The position numbers and the translations under genes were made by a program. Positions 29,005 through 38,448 of a stretch of 62,993 nt of DNA are shown here, piece by piece. Position 1 is the stretch's first letter. Every line of letters begins with the position of its first letter. The notes under the pieces are model-generated. The model was not told the DNA's origin and searched no databases. It saw nothing but the letters and a program-made list of their open reading frames with translations. This stretch comes from an uncultured Verrucomicrobiota bacterium (GTDB lineage: Bacteria; Verrucomicrobiota; Verrucomicrobiia; Opitutales; Opitutaceae), in assembly GCA_903906135.1 (NCBI GenBank), contig CAIVJE010000003.1, positions 1 to 62,993 of the forward strand, written 5' to 3'.

Positions 29005-30507
29005 ATGGAACGTTCTATCCGCACTTTCATCTTAACTGGTTTGCTGGCCCTGATCGCGGCTGGTTGGTCATCGGCTCCCGCTTATGCGGTTGAGCCGCAT
29101 TATGAGGCCAACTGGGCTTCGCTTGATGCGCGTCCGATGCCGGAGTGGTTTCGTGATGCTAAATTTGGGGTATTCATTCACTGGGGCGTCTATTCGGTGC
29201 CGGCCTGGGGTAAAGTGGGTCAGTATGCCGAATGGTATGGAAATTACATCGCGAGCTCCAAACCGGAGCATGCGGTGTGGCGTGAATATCATGCCAAAAA
29301 CTATGGCGCTGATTTTCCCTATAAAGATTTCGCCCCCGCGTTTAAGGCGGAGTTGTTTGATGCACGGCAGTGGGCGGATATTTTCGCCCGCGCGGGGATT
29401 AAATATGTCGTGCCCACTTCCAAGCATCACGAAGGCTTCGCGCTTTGGCCCAGTGCTGAGGCCAGCCGGACTTGGGGCCGGCCTTGGAATGCGCTGGAGG
29501 TTGGGCCCAAGCGAGATTTGCTCGGCGAGCTCGCTACGGCTACCCGTGCGCGGGGTTTAAAGTTCGGATTTTATTATTCACTTTATGAATGGTTCAACCC
29601 GCTTTGGCTCAAAGATCGCGCCCGTTATGTGGATGAGCATATGACGCCGCAATTCAAAGACGTGGTGACCCGTTATGCCCCGGATATTATTTTTGCGGAC
29701 GGGGAGTGGGACATGCCGTCCGCTGATTGGAAAAGTGAAGCCTTACTCGCGTGGCTATTTAACGAATCGCCCTCCCGTGCGGAGGTCGTGATTAATGATC
29801 GTTGGGGTAAGGAGAGTCGCCACAAGCATGGCGGTTATTGGACGACCGAATATGCCGCTGGGTTAAAAGATGGCGCTCACCCTTGGGAGGAGAGTCGTGG
29901 GATGGCGCACTCTTATGGTCTTAATCGAGCAGAACGCGTAGATGACTACCGGCCATCGCGAGAATTTATTTTGGTGCTCATCGATCTGGTCAGCCGCGGC
30001 GGTAATCTTCTTTTGGATATTGGGCCGGCGGCTGATGGCACCATTCCTCCCCTGATGGAGCAACGGTTGCTGGAAATTGGCGACTGGCTCAAGGTCAACG
30101 GGGAAGCTATTTACGGTACCCGCACAGCGGGCCGCTCGTGCCAATGGACGGAGGGGTCGCAACCTAAGCAGGAATACGGCGAATTTTTTGTTAAATATAA
30201 TCTGCTCGACCAAGTTGGCCAGCAACCACGGGCTGGCATGGCGGTGAAGCAGGTGTTTTTCACCAAGAAACCTGACGCGCTCTATGCGATTAGTATTGGT
30301 TGGCCTGGTGCGCAGTTGGTGTTGCGCGATGTGACGGTGCCTCCTGGGGCAATCGTTACGATGTTAGGCGTGCCCGGTGCGCTCACGACGAGCGTCAATG
30401 GGACCACGCTGACGATCACCACGCCTCGACTTGAGCCAGACGCGGCGCCGTGTCAGCATGCCTTTGTTTTTAAAATTACGGGGGCGACGGTCAGCGCCGA
30501 AAAGTAA
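29005..30507 (+). CDS. Secreted alpha-L-fucosidase, GH29
   Basis: 500 residues. The N-terminal signal peptide (hydrophobic residues 8-20) is likely cut after APAYA. The GH29 barrel shows WFRDAKFGVFIHWGVYSVP, YVVPTSKHHEGFALW, KFGFYYSLYEW and the nucleophile region PDIIFADGEWDMP; NLLLDIGPAADGTIPPLM is the usual GH29 block. A beta-sandwich domain follows. The enzyme releases alpha-L-fucose from polysaccharides or glycans outside the cytoplasm. No sulfatase, transporter or other glycosidase is adjacent, so it stands alone. The ATG at 29005 is chosen because it directly precedes the signal peptide; the open frame above it is not protein-like. Confidence 0.92.
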   Translation: MERSIRTFILTGLLALIAAGWSSAPAYAVEPHYEANWASLDARPMPEWFRDAKFGVFIHWGVYSVPAWGKVGQYAEWYGNYIASSKPEHAVWREYHAKNYGADFPYKDFAPAFKAELFDARQWADIFARAGIKYVVPTSKHHEGFALWPSAEASRTWGRPWNALEVGPKRDLLGELATATRARGLKFGFYYSLYEWFNPLWLKDRARYVDEHMTPQFKDVVTRYAPDIIFADGEWDMPSADWKSEALLAWLFNESPSRAEVVINDRWGKESRHKHGGYWTTEYAAGLKDGAHPWEESRGMAHSYGLNRAERVDDYRPSREFILVLIDLVSRGGNLLLDIGPAADGTIPPLMEQRLLEIGDWLKVNGEAIYGTRTAGRSCQWTEGSQPKQEYGEFFVKYNLLDQVGQQPRAGMAVKQVFFTKKPDALYAISIGWPGAQLVLRDVTVPPGAIVTMLGVPGALTTSVNGTTLTITTPRLEPDAAPCQHAFVFKITGATVSAEK

Positions 30508-30629
30508 GCGGCCAGGGATCGAATTTTCTGGGGGGCTAAACTTGGCTGAATTCCCCGAAAATACTCCTCTCATGGACGCTGCGCGTTGAATGACCATGAT
30601 TCGCGCTAACGCCATTTAACTTCGTCAAA

Positions 30630-30719
30630 TGGCGGAGAGGGAGGGATTCGAACCCCCGGTAGGCTTGCGCCTACACGTGCTTTCCAAGCACGCGCATTCG
30701 ACCACTCTGCCACCTCTCC
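30630..30719 (-). tRNA. tRNA-Ser (anticodon GGA)
   Basis: Reading the minus strand, GGAGAGG and CCTCTCC form the acceptor stem, with G discriminator and an encoded CCA. The anticodon arm is CGTGC-TTGGAAA-GCACG with anticodon GGA (reads UCC/UCU). A long variable arm, TAGGC-GCAA-GCCTA, confirms serine. The T-arm has GGTTCGAATCC. The gene is 90 bases with CCA and is divergent from nuoB. Confidence 0.97.
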
Positions 30720-30875
30720 GTGACTGGCCTAAGGGTCGATTTAAGTTAAAACTCGACGCCGCGGTCAACGGAAATTCCTCGGCCTTAGCAATCATTCTAC
30801 TAGGACACATTTTCTAACCAAAACCTCCTTGCATGGGATAAGTGGCTTGGTAGCTTGGGTTGATTTTTTACTTAA

Positions 30876-31385
30876 ATGGTCACTGCCAACTCCGAGCTCA
30901 CGTATAACAGCAAAATAGAGGGGGACATCATCGTCACTCGGGCGGATGCGGCCATTAATTGGGTGCGGACCAACTCTATGTGGCCCATGCCCATGGGCTT
31001 GGCCTGCTGTGCCATCGAGCTCATGGCTTCGGCGGCGAGTCGCTTTGATATTGCGCGCTTTGGGGCTGAAGTGATGCGTTTTTCTCCTCGGCAAGCCGAC
31101 TGCATGATCGTGGCTGGTACCGTTACTTATAAAATGGCTCCAGTGGTGCGGCGGATTTATGATCAAATGGCGGCGCCCAAGTGGGTGATTGCGATGGGTG
31201 CCTGCGCCTCCTCTGGTGGCATGTATCGTAGTTATGCTACCCTGCAGGGCGTAGATCGGATTGTGCCAGTTGACGTTTATGTCAGCGGTTGTCCGCCGCG
31301 TCCCGAGGCGCTCCTAGACGCCTTGATGAAGCTTCAGGCGAAGGTCAAACGTGAGCCCTCGGCCGCTAAGCTGCTCCATCCTTAA
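30876..31385 (+). CDS. nuoB: NADH-quinone oxidoreductase subunit B
   Basis: A 169-residue subunit of complex I holding the terminal [4Fe-4S] cluster N2 that hands electrons to quinone. Ligands are visible in [11 protein letters not shown] (two adjacent cysteines), [12 protein letters not shown] and [13 protein letters not shown]. It is the first gene of the complex I cluster; nuoA, which normally precedes it, is missing, and tRNA-Ser lies upstream on the other strand. The promoter must be between 30720 and 30875; no clear boxes were recognised. Confidence 0.97.
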   Translation: MVTANSELTYNSKIEGDIIVTRADAAINWVRTNSMWPMPMGLACCAIELMASAASRFDIARFGAEVMRFSPRQADCMIVAGTVTYKMAPVVRRIYDQMAAPKWVIAMGACASSGGMYRSYATLQGVDRIVPVDVYVSGCPPRPEALLDALMKLQAKVKREPSAAKLLHP

Positions 31386-31402
31386 TCTGATCTCCTGAGC
31401 GC

Positions 31403-32023
31403 ATGACCACCGACGTCGATCTTACGACAGCCGTTAGCCAACAATTTCCCTCGGCCTCGCCGCGGGCCAGCCTCGACTGCCCCGCCTTTAATATTTTGGC
31501 CGCGGAGGTTCCTGCCATTTTACAATATCTGCGCGATGCCCAGGGCTTCGATTTTTTAACTGATTTGACCGCGATCGACTGGACGGCAGAAAAATCACCA
31601 CGTTTTACGGTTATCTGGCATCTCTATTCGAGCGGGCAGCATCGCTATGTGCGGGTGGCGGCTGACTGTACGAGCGCCACCGAGCCAGTGATGCCGAGTG
31701 TGACCGGATTATGGGCGGGGGCCGATTGGCATGAGCGGGAGTGCTACGATATGTTTGGGATTATATTTACGGGGCATCCTGATTTACGCCGAATTTTGAT
31801 GTGGGATGGCTATCCTTATTTTCCACTGCGCAAAGAATTTCCGTTGGCTGGATTACCCGCGGCGCTGCCTGATGCAGAAATTTCCGCTGAGACCGGCGCC
31901 GGCGTCATTGCTGCCCCGATGATGGGCGGCCCCTTTGTGGCCATACCAGGTCAACCCATGAGCGCGGCCGAACCCCGCGCCAAAGATGAAGCGTGGAGTG
32001 AGCATTCCGAGAAAACTGTGTAA
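31403..32023 (+). CDS. nuoC: NADH-quinone oxidoreductase subunit C
   Basis: A 206-residue hydrophilic subunit of the complex I Q-module. The family signature is ERECYDMFGIIFTGHPDLRR, followed by ILMWDGYPYFPLRKEFPL. Length is usual for a stand-alone NuoC, not fused to NuoD as in E. coli. The C-terminal 50 residues are an Ala/Pro-rich tail. It lies 17 bases after nuoB and five before nuoD. Confidence 0.95.
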   Translation: MTTDVDLTTAVSQQFPSASPRASLDCPAFNILAAEVPAILQYLRDAQGFDFLTDLTAIDWTAEKSPRFTVIWHLYSSGQHRYVRVAADCTSATEPVMPSVTGLWAGADWHERECYDMFGIIFTGHPDLRRILMWDGYPYFPLRKEFPLAGLPAALPDAEISAETGAGVIAAPMMGGPFVAIPGQPMSAAEPRAKDEAWSEHSEKTV

Positions 32024-32028
32024 ACCTC

Positions 32029-33261
32029 ATGGCCACCGATTTTTCCTATCCTGATGCTGCCGCCAAAGCGGCGGCCTTGCCCAAAGAGTTTGGGCCAGAA
32101 AAAATGTCGCTATCGATGGGGCCGTCCCATCCGTCCACTCACGGCGTGCTGCGCATCCAGTTTGAACTCGATGGCGAGATTGTGACTAAGGCTGATCCGG
32201 TGATTGGCTATCTGCATCGCGGCGATGAGAAGATCGCGGAGAACATGACTTATAATCAGTTCGTGCCTTATACGGACCGGCTGGATTACATCGCGCCGCT
32301 CGCGAACAACATGGCCTATGCCATCGCGGTCGAGCGTCTGGCTAAACTGGAAGTGCCGGCGCGCTGTCAGGCCATCCGCGTGCTCACCGCAGAAATGGCC
32401 CGCGTCTCTTCCCATCTCATGGGCCTAGGCGCCTTCGGGATCGATGTCGGCGCGTGGACGGTGTTCATGTATTGTTTCGAAGAGCGCGAAAAACTCTACA
32501 AACTCTTCGAGGAGCTGACGGGCGCGCGTTTTACCACGAGCTACAGTCGCATTGGAGGTTTAGCCCGCGATGTGCCTGACGGTTGGATTCAGCGAGTGGA
32601 TGCCTTCACTGACCAGTTTTTACCGATCCTTGACGAGGTGTTGTCACTGCTTTCGCGCAATAAAATCTTTCTCGATCGTACGGTGGGTGTTGGCGTCATC
32701 TCGCGGTCTGATGCCATCGCTTATGGCCTGAGCGGCCCCAATCTCCGCGGCTCGGGGGTGGCCAATGATCTCCGAAAAGACCGGCCTTATAGCGGCTACG
32801 AGCAATACGAGTTCGACGTGCCGGTAGGCGCGCAAGGTGATTGTTATGACCGTTATTTATGTCGGGGCGAAGAAATGAAGCAGTCGATTGGCATCATCCG
32901 GCAGATCGTGAAGAATTTTCCCCGTGGTGACTGGTATGCGCCAGATGCGCGCAAAATTTTTGCGCCACCGAAGGAAAAGATTCTCACCTCCATGGAGGAG
33001 CTGATTAATAATTTCATGATTGTGACCGAGGGGCCGCAGATGCCGGTGGGGGAAGTTTATTTTGAAGCGGAGAATCCTAAGGGGGCGCTCGGTTTTTATA
33101 TTGTGAGTAAAGGGGGCGGGGTGCCTTACCGCATGAAGATCCGCAGTCCCTCGTTCTGTAATTTGAGCATTTTGCCTAAATTATGCGTGGGTAATTTGGT
33201 TTCCGATGTGGTCGCCATTTTGGGCTCACTCGACTTCGTGATGGGCGAGTGTGATCGCTAA
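32029..33261 (+). CDS. nuoD: NADH-quinone oxidoreductase subunit D
   Basis: A 410-residue subunit forming the quinone-binding pocket with NuoB. The N-terminal MSLSMGPSHPSTHGVLRIQF contains the quinone-site histidine loop; YLHRGDEKIAENMTYNQ, RVLTAEMARVSSHLMGLG and DFVMGECDR at the C-terminus are the standard NuoD blocks. It ends with the Arg that is conserved at the tip of the subunit. The hydrogenase-like fold has lost its metal cysteines, as expected. Confidence 0.97.
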   Translation: MATDFSYPDAAAKAAALPKEFGPEKMSLSMGPSHPSTHGVLRIQFELDGEIVTKADPVIGYLHRGDEKIAENMTYNQFVPYTDRLDYIAPLANNMAYAIAVERLAKLEVPARCQAIRVLTAEMARVSSHLMGLGAFGIDVGAWTVFMYCFEEREKLYKLFEELTGARFTTSYSRIGGLARDVPDGWIQRVDAFTDQFLPILDEVLSLLSRNKIFLDRTVGVGVISRSDAIAYGLSGPNLRGSGVANDLRKDRPYSGYEQYEFDVPVGAQGDCYDRYLCRGEEMKQSIGIIRQIVKNFPRGDWYAPDARKIFAPPKEKILTSMEELINNFMIVTEGPQMPVGEVYFEAENPKGALGFYIVSKGGGVPYRMKIRSPSFCNLSILPKLCVGNLVSDVVAILGSLDFVMGECDR

Positions 33262-33295
33262 AAAAACTACCGCGAATCTGACTAACTTACCCGTG

Positions 33296-33790
33296 ATGAA
33301 TCTCCAGCCGACCACGTTACAAAAAATCGACGAAGTGATCACCCATTATCCGGTGAAGCGGAGCGCGACGTTGCCGCTCTTGCACTTGATTCAGGAGGAT
33401 CTGGGTTGGATCTCGCCAGAAGCGATGGAGTGGATTGCGGCGAAGCTCGAGCTGCCGCCTATCAATGTTTACGAGGTCGTTACTTTTTATCCGATGTTCC
33501 GGCAAAAGCCCATTGGCCGTCGGCATATCAAGGTTTGTCGAACGCTTTCATGCGCGCTGACGGGCGGCTATAAAGTTTGCGCAGAATTTCAAAAACAGTT
33601 CGGCAGCCAGCCGGGGGCCGTGTCCGCCGATGGCGAAGTCACCATCGATTTTGTCGAATGTCTGGCCAGTTGTGGCACGGGCCCCGTGGTGATGATTGAT
33701 GATGACCTCCACGTCAAAGTGGACGTCGCCCGCGCGCAGCAACTCAGTGCTCAAATTAAAGCCGTCGCCAAAGCACGGACCACCCCATGA
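33296..33790 (+). CDS. nuoE: NADH-quinone oxidoreductase subunit E
   Basis: A 164-residue subunit of the NADH-oxidising module with the [2Fe-2S] cluster N1a. Ligands are CRTLSC and ECLASC. The frame is open from GTG 33251, which overlaps nuoD, but the ATG at 33296 gives the usual length and starts at the first family-like residues (TLQKIDEVITHYPVKRSATL). Presence of nuoEFG shows this is an NADH-dependent complex I and not a truncated 11-subunit form. Confidence 0.94.
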   Translation: MNLQPTTLQKIDEVITHYPVKRSATLPLLHLIQEDLGWISPEAMEWIAAKLELPPINVYEVVTFYPMFRQKPIGRRHIKVCRTLSCALTGGYKVCAEFQKQFGSQPGAVSADGEVTIDFVECLASCGTGPVVMIDDDLHVKVDVARAQQLSAQIKAVAKARTTP

Positions 33791-34089
33791 AAAAACATCG
33801 CCTGCTGCAAATTCCGCCGATCCGCTTCGGCGTCGTCTTAGGATTAATTAATGGCCTGATTGGTTTGCTCGTTGCACCGATCATCTTGCTTGCTGGTGGG
33901 GTGATTGCGGCCACGGAGGCGCCGAGGCTGCTGGGCATTCCTTGGCTATTTGTGGGCGCGGGGGCGCTGTTCATGCCGCTGATTCATGCCGTGGGTGGTT
34001 TCCTTGTGGGGCTCTTGCTCGCGATGGCCTATAATTTTGCCGCGCGTTGGACGGGCGGCATAGAATTAGTCTTGGAGGAAAAGCCCTAA
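33787..34089 (+). CDS. Small membrane protein of unknown function inside the nuo operon
   Basis: A 100-residue, very hydrophobic protein with about three membrane segments (roughly residues 14-30, 31-44 and 52-80), a basic start MKKHRLLQIPPIRFG and an acidic end VLEEKP. Its ATG overlaps the nuoE stop as ATGA, so it is translated with the operon. It is not NuoA: the length is similar, but the conserved acidic NuoA motifs are absent. No family is recognised for certain. It might help assembly of the complex, or be a passenger. Confidence 0.75.
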   Translation: MKKHRLLQIPPIRFGVVLGLINGLIGLLVAPIILLAGGVIAATEAPRLLGIPWLFVGAGALFMPLIHAVGGFLVGLLLAMAYNFAARWTGGIELVLEEKP

Positions 34090-34132
34090 GTGGTCGTCCC
34101 TGTTCGATATTATTTAAAAGCTAACTTTGCGC

Positions 34133-35488
34133 ATGCCTGCTCCTGACCAACACCGCTTAATTTTTGCTCATATCGATGAGCCCGGCTACAGCCCGGACCT
34201 CGCTTGCTATCAACAGCATGGTGGCTACGCCGTGATGAAGCGCGCGTTTGCGCGTAAACCCGAAGAATTAATCGACGAAGTTAAGCGCTCCGGACTGCGC
34301 GGGCGCGGTGGCGCTGGTTTCCCTTGTGGTGTCAAATGGAGTTTAGTCGATCGCAAGAGCGGCAAGCCGATCTATTTAATCGTTAATGCCGATGAATCGG
34401 AGCCTGGTACTTTTAAGGATCGTTATATTATTCATCAAGATCCGCATCAATTATTGGAGGGCACGCTCATTGCTTGTTTTGCCAATAACGTGAAGCAGGC
34501 GTATATTTATATCCGCGGCGAGATGCCGCTCGGTGCGCGGATTTTAGAAAAGGCCATCGCCGAAGCGCGGGCGGCTAATCTGGTCGGGCCTAATATTTTG
34601 GGTACGAGCTACAGCTGCGAAATTTATGTGCACCGCGGCGCTGGCGCCTACATTTGCGGCGAGGAGACCGGCTTGATCGAATCGCTCGAGGGCAAACGGG
34701 CCAATCCGCGGATTAAGCCGCCTTACTTTCCTGCCGTGCTGGGTCTTTATCAGTGTCCCACGATCGTGAACAACGTCGAGACACTCTGTCATGTTAAGCA
34801 TATCGCGGATATGGGCGGGGAGGCGTACACTAAAATTGGCACGCCCAACAATACGGGGACGCGTATTTTCTGCGTTTCGGGTCACGTGCAGCGCCCTGGC
34901 TATTATGAATTTGAGGCGGGAAAGATAACGCTCGGTCAATTGCTGAATGAAGTCTGCGGCGGGCCCCTGCCTGGGCGCACGTTCAAGGCGGTTATTCCCG
35001 GCGGATCTTCCGCAAAAATTCTGCGCTTCGGCGAACGCTTTAAAGGCAAGCGCAAGGTCGGCGCGGAGCTGGTCGACTACGATTGGGGCGTCGAGGATGT
35101 CCCCATGGATTTTGATTCGCTGGGCATGATCGGCACCATGGGCGGCTCCGGTGGGGTCATCGTGATGGATGATTCGGTTAATATGGTCGAGGCCTTGGCT
35201 AATATTAATGCTTTTTACGCGCACGAGAGTTGTGGGCAGTGCACGCCGTGTCGCGAAGGTTCACTTTGGATGAAAAAAATTACGACGCGGATGGTGCACG
35301 GCACGGCGCGAGCGGAAGATGCGGCGTTGCTCAAGAGCGTCGCGGATCAAATTCCCGGCCGGACCATCTGCGCTTTTGGCGAAGCCTGTTCTTGGCCGAC
35401 GCAAAGCTTCCTCGCGAAATTTGGTGATGAATTTAAAAATTATGCGGAGACCAAGCAAGGGTCACCGGCTCCGGCTACCCTGATCTGA
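34133..35488 (+). CDS. nuoF: NADH-quinone oxidoreductase subunit F
   Basis: A 451-residue subunit carrying FMN, the NADH site and cluster N3. GLRGRGGAGFPCGVKW binds NADH and FMN, CGEETGLIESLEGKRANPR binds FMN, and HESCGQCTPCREG with a later cysteine (ICAFGEAC) holds the [4Fe-4S] cluster. The ATG at 34133 is preferred over a TTG two codons earlier. A 43-base gap separates it from the small membrane protein gene. Confidence 0.97.
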   Translation: MPAPDQHRLIFAHIDEPGYSPDLACYQQHGGYAVMKRAFARKPEELIDEVKRSGLRGRGGAGFPCGVKWSLVDRKSGKPIYLIVNADESEPGTFKDRYIIHQDPHQLLEGTLIACFANNVKQAYIYIRGEMPLGARILEKAIAEARAANLVGPNILGTSYSCEIYVHRGAGAYICGEETGLIESLEGKRANPRIKPPYFPAVLGLYQCPTIVNNVETLCHVKHIADMGGEAYTKIGTPNNTGTRIFCVSGHVQRPGYYEFEAGKITLGQLLNEVCGGPLPGRTFKAVIPGGSSAKILRFGERFKGKRKVGAELVDYDWGVEDVPMDFDSLGMIGTMGGSGGVIVMDDSVNMVEALANINAFYAHESCGQCTPCREGSLWMKKITTRMVHGTARAEDAALLKSVADQIPGRTICAFGEACSWPTQSFLAKFGDEFKNYAETKQGSPAPATLI

Positions 35489-35543
35489 GCCGCCCCGAGA
35501 CGCTTTTCTTTATCCGCAAAACTTAGCGATTAAAATATTTGCA

Positions 35544-37277
35544 ATGATTCAGCCGCTCCCATCCGACCTCATAACCGTCAACGTTGACGGCCAGGACATC
35601 GCCGTGCCGAAGGGGACGAATATGATTGAGGCTGCTCGGCTGGCCAGTGTGGAGGTGCCGCATTATTGCTATCACCCTAAGCTGACGATCTCCGGCAACT
35701 GCCGCATGTGTCTGGTCGAAATGGGTCTGCCGGCGGTTGATCCCGCGACGAAGGCCCCGCTCATGGACCCTGCCACGGGTAAGCAAAAGATTAACTGGAT
35801 GCCGCGTCCGACGATTGCTTGCGCCACGAATGCTTCCCCCGGTCTGCATATCCGCACCAACACTGCGGCGGTGCAGGATTGCCGCAACAGCGTGACAGAA
35901 TTTCTCCTGATTAATCATCCGCTCGATTGTCCGATTTGCGATCAAGCGGGTGAGTGTAAATTACAGGAGCACTCGACGGCTTATGGCCGCGGCTATTCGC
36001 GCTTCGTGGAGCAGAAAAATGTTAAGCCCAAGCGCACCCAGCTCGGGCCGCGGGTCACGCTGGATGACGAACGCTGCATTCTGTGCTCACGCTGTGTGCG
36101 TTTTAGTAAAGAGATCGCGCAGGATGATGTCTTGGGCTTCATTGATCGCGGTAGTTACAGCACCCTGACGTGCTATCCGGGCAAGCAGCTCGCGAATAAT
36201 TATTCGCTCAACACGGTGGATCTTTGTCCGGTTGGGGCGCTCACCAGTACCGATTTTCGCTTCAAGATGCGCGTCTGGTTTCTCAAGCAAACCCCGAGCA
36301 TTGATTGCGAATCATCGGTCGGGGCCAATACCGAGGTCTGGAGTCGCGAAGGCGTGATCTACCGCATCACGCCGCGACAAAATGATGCCGTCAATGATAC
36401 GTGGATGGCCGATTCTGGTCGCGTACTTTTCAAGGAGGTGTCAGCTGCTGATCGACTCACCAGCGCTTGGCTTAATGGGGTCAAGACCTCTCAGGAAAAG
36501 GCGTTGCAAGCCGCGGTAGACTTACTGAGCGTGCGCGGCGGTCGGGCTGAGTCGGGCTCGGTTAAAGGGGTGGCGGTGGTTGGTTCTGGGCGCAGTACGG
36601 TCGAGGAGCAATTTCTGACGCGAAAGATTGCGGATAAGCTTAAGGCCCCAGTGGCCCTCGTTAGTCGGGTGGGCGCGGGGGATAAAATTTTAGTTTCCGC
36701 TGATCGTAATCCGAATATCCGGGGGGCCTTAGTCACGGGGTTGATTTGCGCTTTGCCGGAGCAGAAACTTGCGGCTTTGGGTGCGGCAATCGACGCTGGT
36801 CAGGTCCAAGTGGTGCTTTCGGTCGGGGAGGACTTAATCGCGGCGGGCTTGACGGGTGCGCAGCTGGCTAAGGTGGCCGTGATTTATTTGGGCACGCACC
36901 AAAATGCTACCAGCGCAGCGGCCTCGGTGGTCATTCCCGCGCTGACCGTTTTCGAAAAAGCAGGCACGTTGGTGAATCAACAATTCCGATTGCAGAAATT
37001 TGCGCGCGCGGTCCCTGGGCTAGCCGGGATCTCTGATGATTTGGTGACGCTCAGTCATTTACTGAATGCGCTGGGTGGTGCCCCGCTGGGTTCGACGCTC
37101 GGCGCGCTTTGGCCGGTCATCGCCGCGGAAGTGAAGGTTCTCGCGCATGCCAGCTACGACACACTGCCGAGCACGGGGCTGCTGCTCGATGGCGCCCCAT
37201 GGGCCGGTCTGCCATTTGTGGAAGGGGAGACGCTGCACTTTAAACCGGTTGCTGTTGTGACGGGGGTGACCTCATGA
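35544..37277 (+). CDS. nuoG: NADH-quinone oxidoreductase subunit G (short form)
   Basis: A 577-residue iron-sulfur subunit. N-terminal [2Fe-2S] ligands lie in PHYCYHPKLTISGNCRMC and IACATNA; cluster N5 in HPLDCPICDQAGECKLQEH; cluster N4 in CILCSRCVRFS with CPVGALT. The molybdopterin-type domain, complete in E. coli NuoG (908 residues), is strongly shortened here: it runs from SIDCESSVGANTEVW to a poorly conserved tail. The N7 cysteines of some NuoG proteins are not visible. It is the longest unusual member of this otherwise standard set. Confidence 0.93.
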   Translation: MIQPLPSDLITVNVDGQDIAVPKGTNMIEAARLASVEVPHYCYHPKLTISGNCRMCLVEMGLPAVDPATKAPLMDPATGKQKINWMPRPTIACATNASPGLHIRTNTAAVQDCRNSVTEFLLINHPLDCPICDQAGECKLQEHSTAYGRGYSRFVEQKNVKPKRTQLGPRVTLDDERCILCSRCVRFSKEIAQDDVLGFIDRGSYSTLTCYPGKQLANNYSLNTVDLCPVGALTSTDFRFKMRVWFLKQTPSIDCESSVGANTEVWSREGVIYRITPRQNDAVNDTWMADSGRVLFKEVSAADRLTSAWLNGVKTSQEKALQAAVDLLSVRGGRAESGSVKGVAVVGSGRSTVEEQFLTRKIADKLKAPVALVSRVGAGDKILVSADRNPNIRGALVTGLICALPEQKLAALGAAIDAGQVQVVLSVGEDLIAAGLTGAQLAKVAVIYLGTHQNATSAAASVVIPALTVFEKAGTLVNQQFRLQKFARAVPGLAGISDDLVTLSHLLNALGGAPLGSTLGALWPVIAAEVKVLAHASYDTLPSTGLLLDGAPWAGLPFVEGETLHFKPVAVVTGVTS

Positions 37278-38440
37278 GCGCCCTCTATCAATGTTGGTTG
37301 AATCTGCCGCTGGTGCTCCAAATGGTCATCAAGGGCTTGGCGGTCATCGGCTTCATGTTTCCCTTTGGCGGTGCGTGTTCGCTGATTGAGCGCAAAGTTT
37401 CTGCGTGGATGCAGGGGCGGCACGGGCCCAATCGAGCCATACCCTTCTGGATCGCGTGGGTGCCGATCTTCGGTCCCTTGCTGCAGCGCTTGGGGGTATT
37501 CCACTTGATGGCGGATGGCGGAAAAATGTTTTTTAAGGAGGACCCCATTCCGGGGCACGTGAACAAGTTTTATTTCATCCTCGCGCCGATCGTCGCGATG
37601 ATCCCGGCCTTGACCACCGTGAGCGTGGTGCCGTTTGGGGCTTACGTGGATGCCGCGGGGCAGCTCGTTCCTTTGATCTTAGCGGATGTTGATGTCGGTT
37701 TGCTGGCGGTATTTGCGGTGTCCTCTCTCGGAGTCTATGCCTTGATTTTGGCCGGCTGGGCTTCCAATTCAAAATATCCGTTCTTGGGCGGCGTGCGCGC
37801 TTCGGCGCAGCTCATTTCGTACGAGCTCTCCATGACGCTCTCCATTTTGCCGGTGTTCCTGTGGGTGAATGCGCCGGGCGGTTCCGGTACGCTTAGTCTG
37901 TTTGCCGTCGTGCAAGCGCAATCAGGCCCCTGGCATGGTTGGAGCGGCTTATGGTTTATTTTTACGATGCCGGTGGCGGCGCTGATTTTTCTCGTCTCGC
38001 TTTTCGCGGAGACCAATCGGTTGCCCTTCGATATGGCGGAGGGGGAGGCTGATCTCGTGGGTGGTTTTCATACCGAATACGGTTCGCTTAAGTGGGGGCT
38101 TTTCTTTGTCGCGGAGTATTCTCACATGCTGATTGGTTCCGGGGTGTTCGTGCTGCTTTTCTTGGGGGGCTGGAATCCGCTGCCGTGGCTGCCGCTGGCA
38201 ACTTTCGCGGGCTGGCTGGGTCTGGCGGGCAATCCGCTGGTAGTTGGCGCGCTTTCCATTGTGATTTTTCTCAGCAAGGTGCTGTTCTTTGTATTCCTCT
38301 TTATGTGGGTACGCTGGACTGTGCCGCGCTTCCGTTATGATCAAGTGATGAAACTTGGCTGGCAGAAATTACTGCCGCTCGCGATTGGTAACTTAATTGT
38401 CTACGCGCTGGTCATTGCCTGGGTGCAGGTCAAAAACTAA
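37274..38440 (+). CDS. nuoH: NADH-quinone oxidoreductase subunit H
   Basis: A 388-residue membrane subunit with eight or so helices that forms the entry of the quinone channel. Typical motifs are SLIERKVSAWMQGRHGPNR, GSLKWGLFFVAEYSHM-type sequence after FAETNRLPFDMAEGEADLVG, and VRWTVPRFRYDQVMKLGWQK at the end. The ATG overlaps the nuoG stop as ATGA. Confidence 0.97.
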   Translation: MSALYQCWLNLPLVLQMVIKGLAVIGFMFPFGGACSLIERKVSAWMQGRHGPNRAIPFWIAWVPIFGPLLQRLGVFHLMADGGKMFFKEDPIPGHVNKFYFILAPIVAMIPALTTVSVVPFGAYVDAAGQLVPLILADVDVGLLAVFAVSSLGVYALILAGWASNSKYPFLGGVRASAQLISYELSMTLSILPVFLWVNAPGGSGTLSLFAVVQAQSGPWHGWSGLWFIFTMPVAALIFLVSLFAETNRLPFDMAEGEADLVGGFHTEYGSLKWGLFFVAEYSHMLIGSGVFVLLFLGGWNPLPWLPLATFAGWLGLAGNPLVVGALSIVIFLSKVLFFVFLFMWVRWTVPRFRYDQVMKLGWQKLLPLAIGNLIVYALVIAWVQVKN

Positions 38441-38448
38441 TTCTTGTC

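Noticed and set aside
30608-30636. Inverted repeat GCCATTT/AAATGGC at the tRNA-Ser 3' end as an integration site
   Set aside because: No integrase, direct repeat or foreign-looking genes lie next to it; it is more likely part of the tRNA 3' trailer.
33787-34089. Small membrane ORF in the nuo operon as a displaced nuoA
   Set aside because: Length is similar, but the acidic residues and the helix pattern of NuoA are missing.
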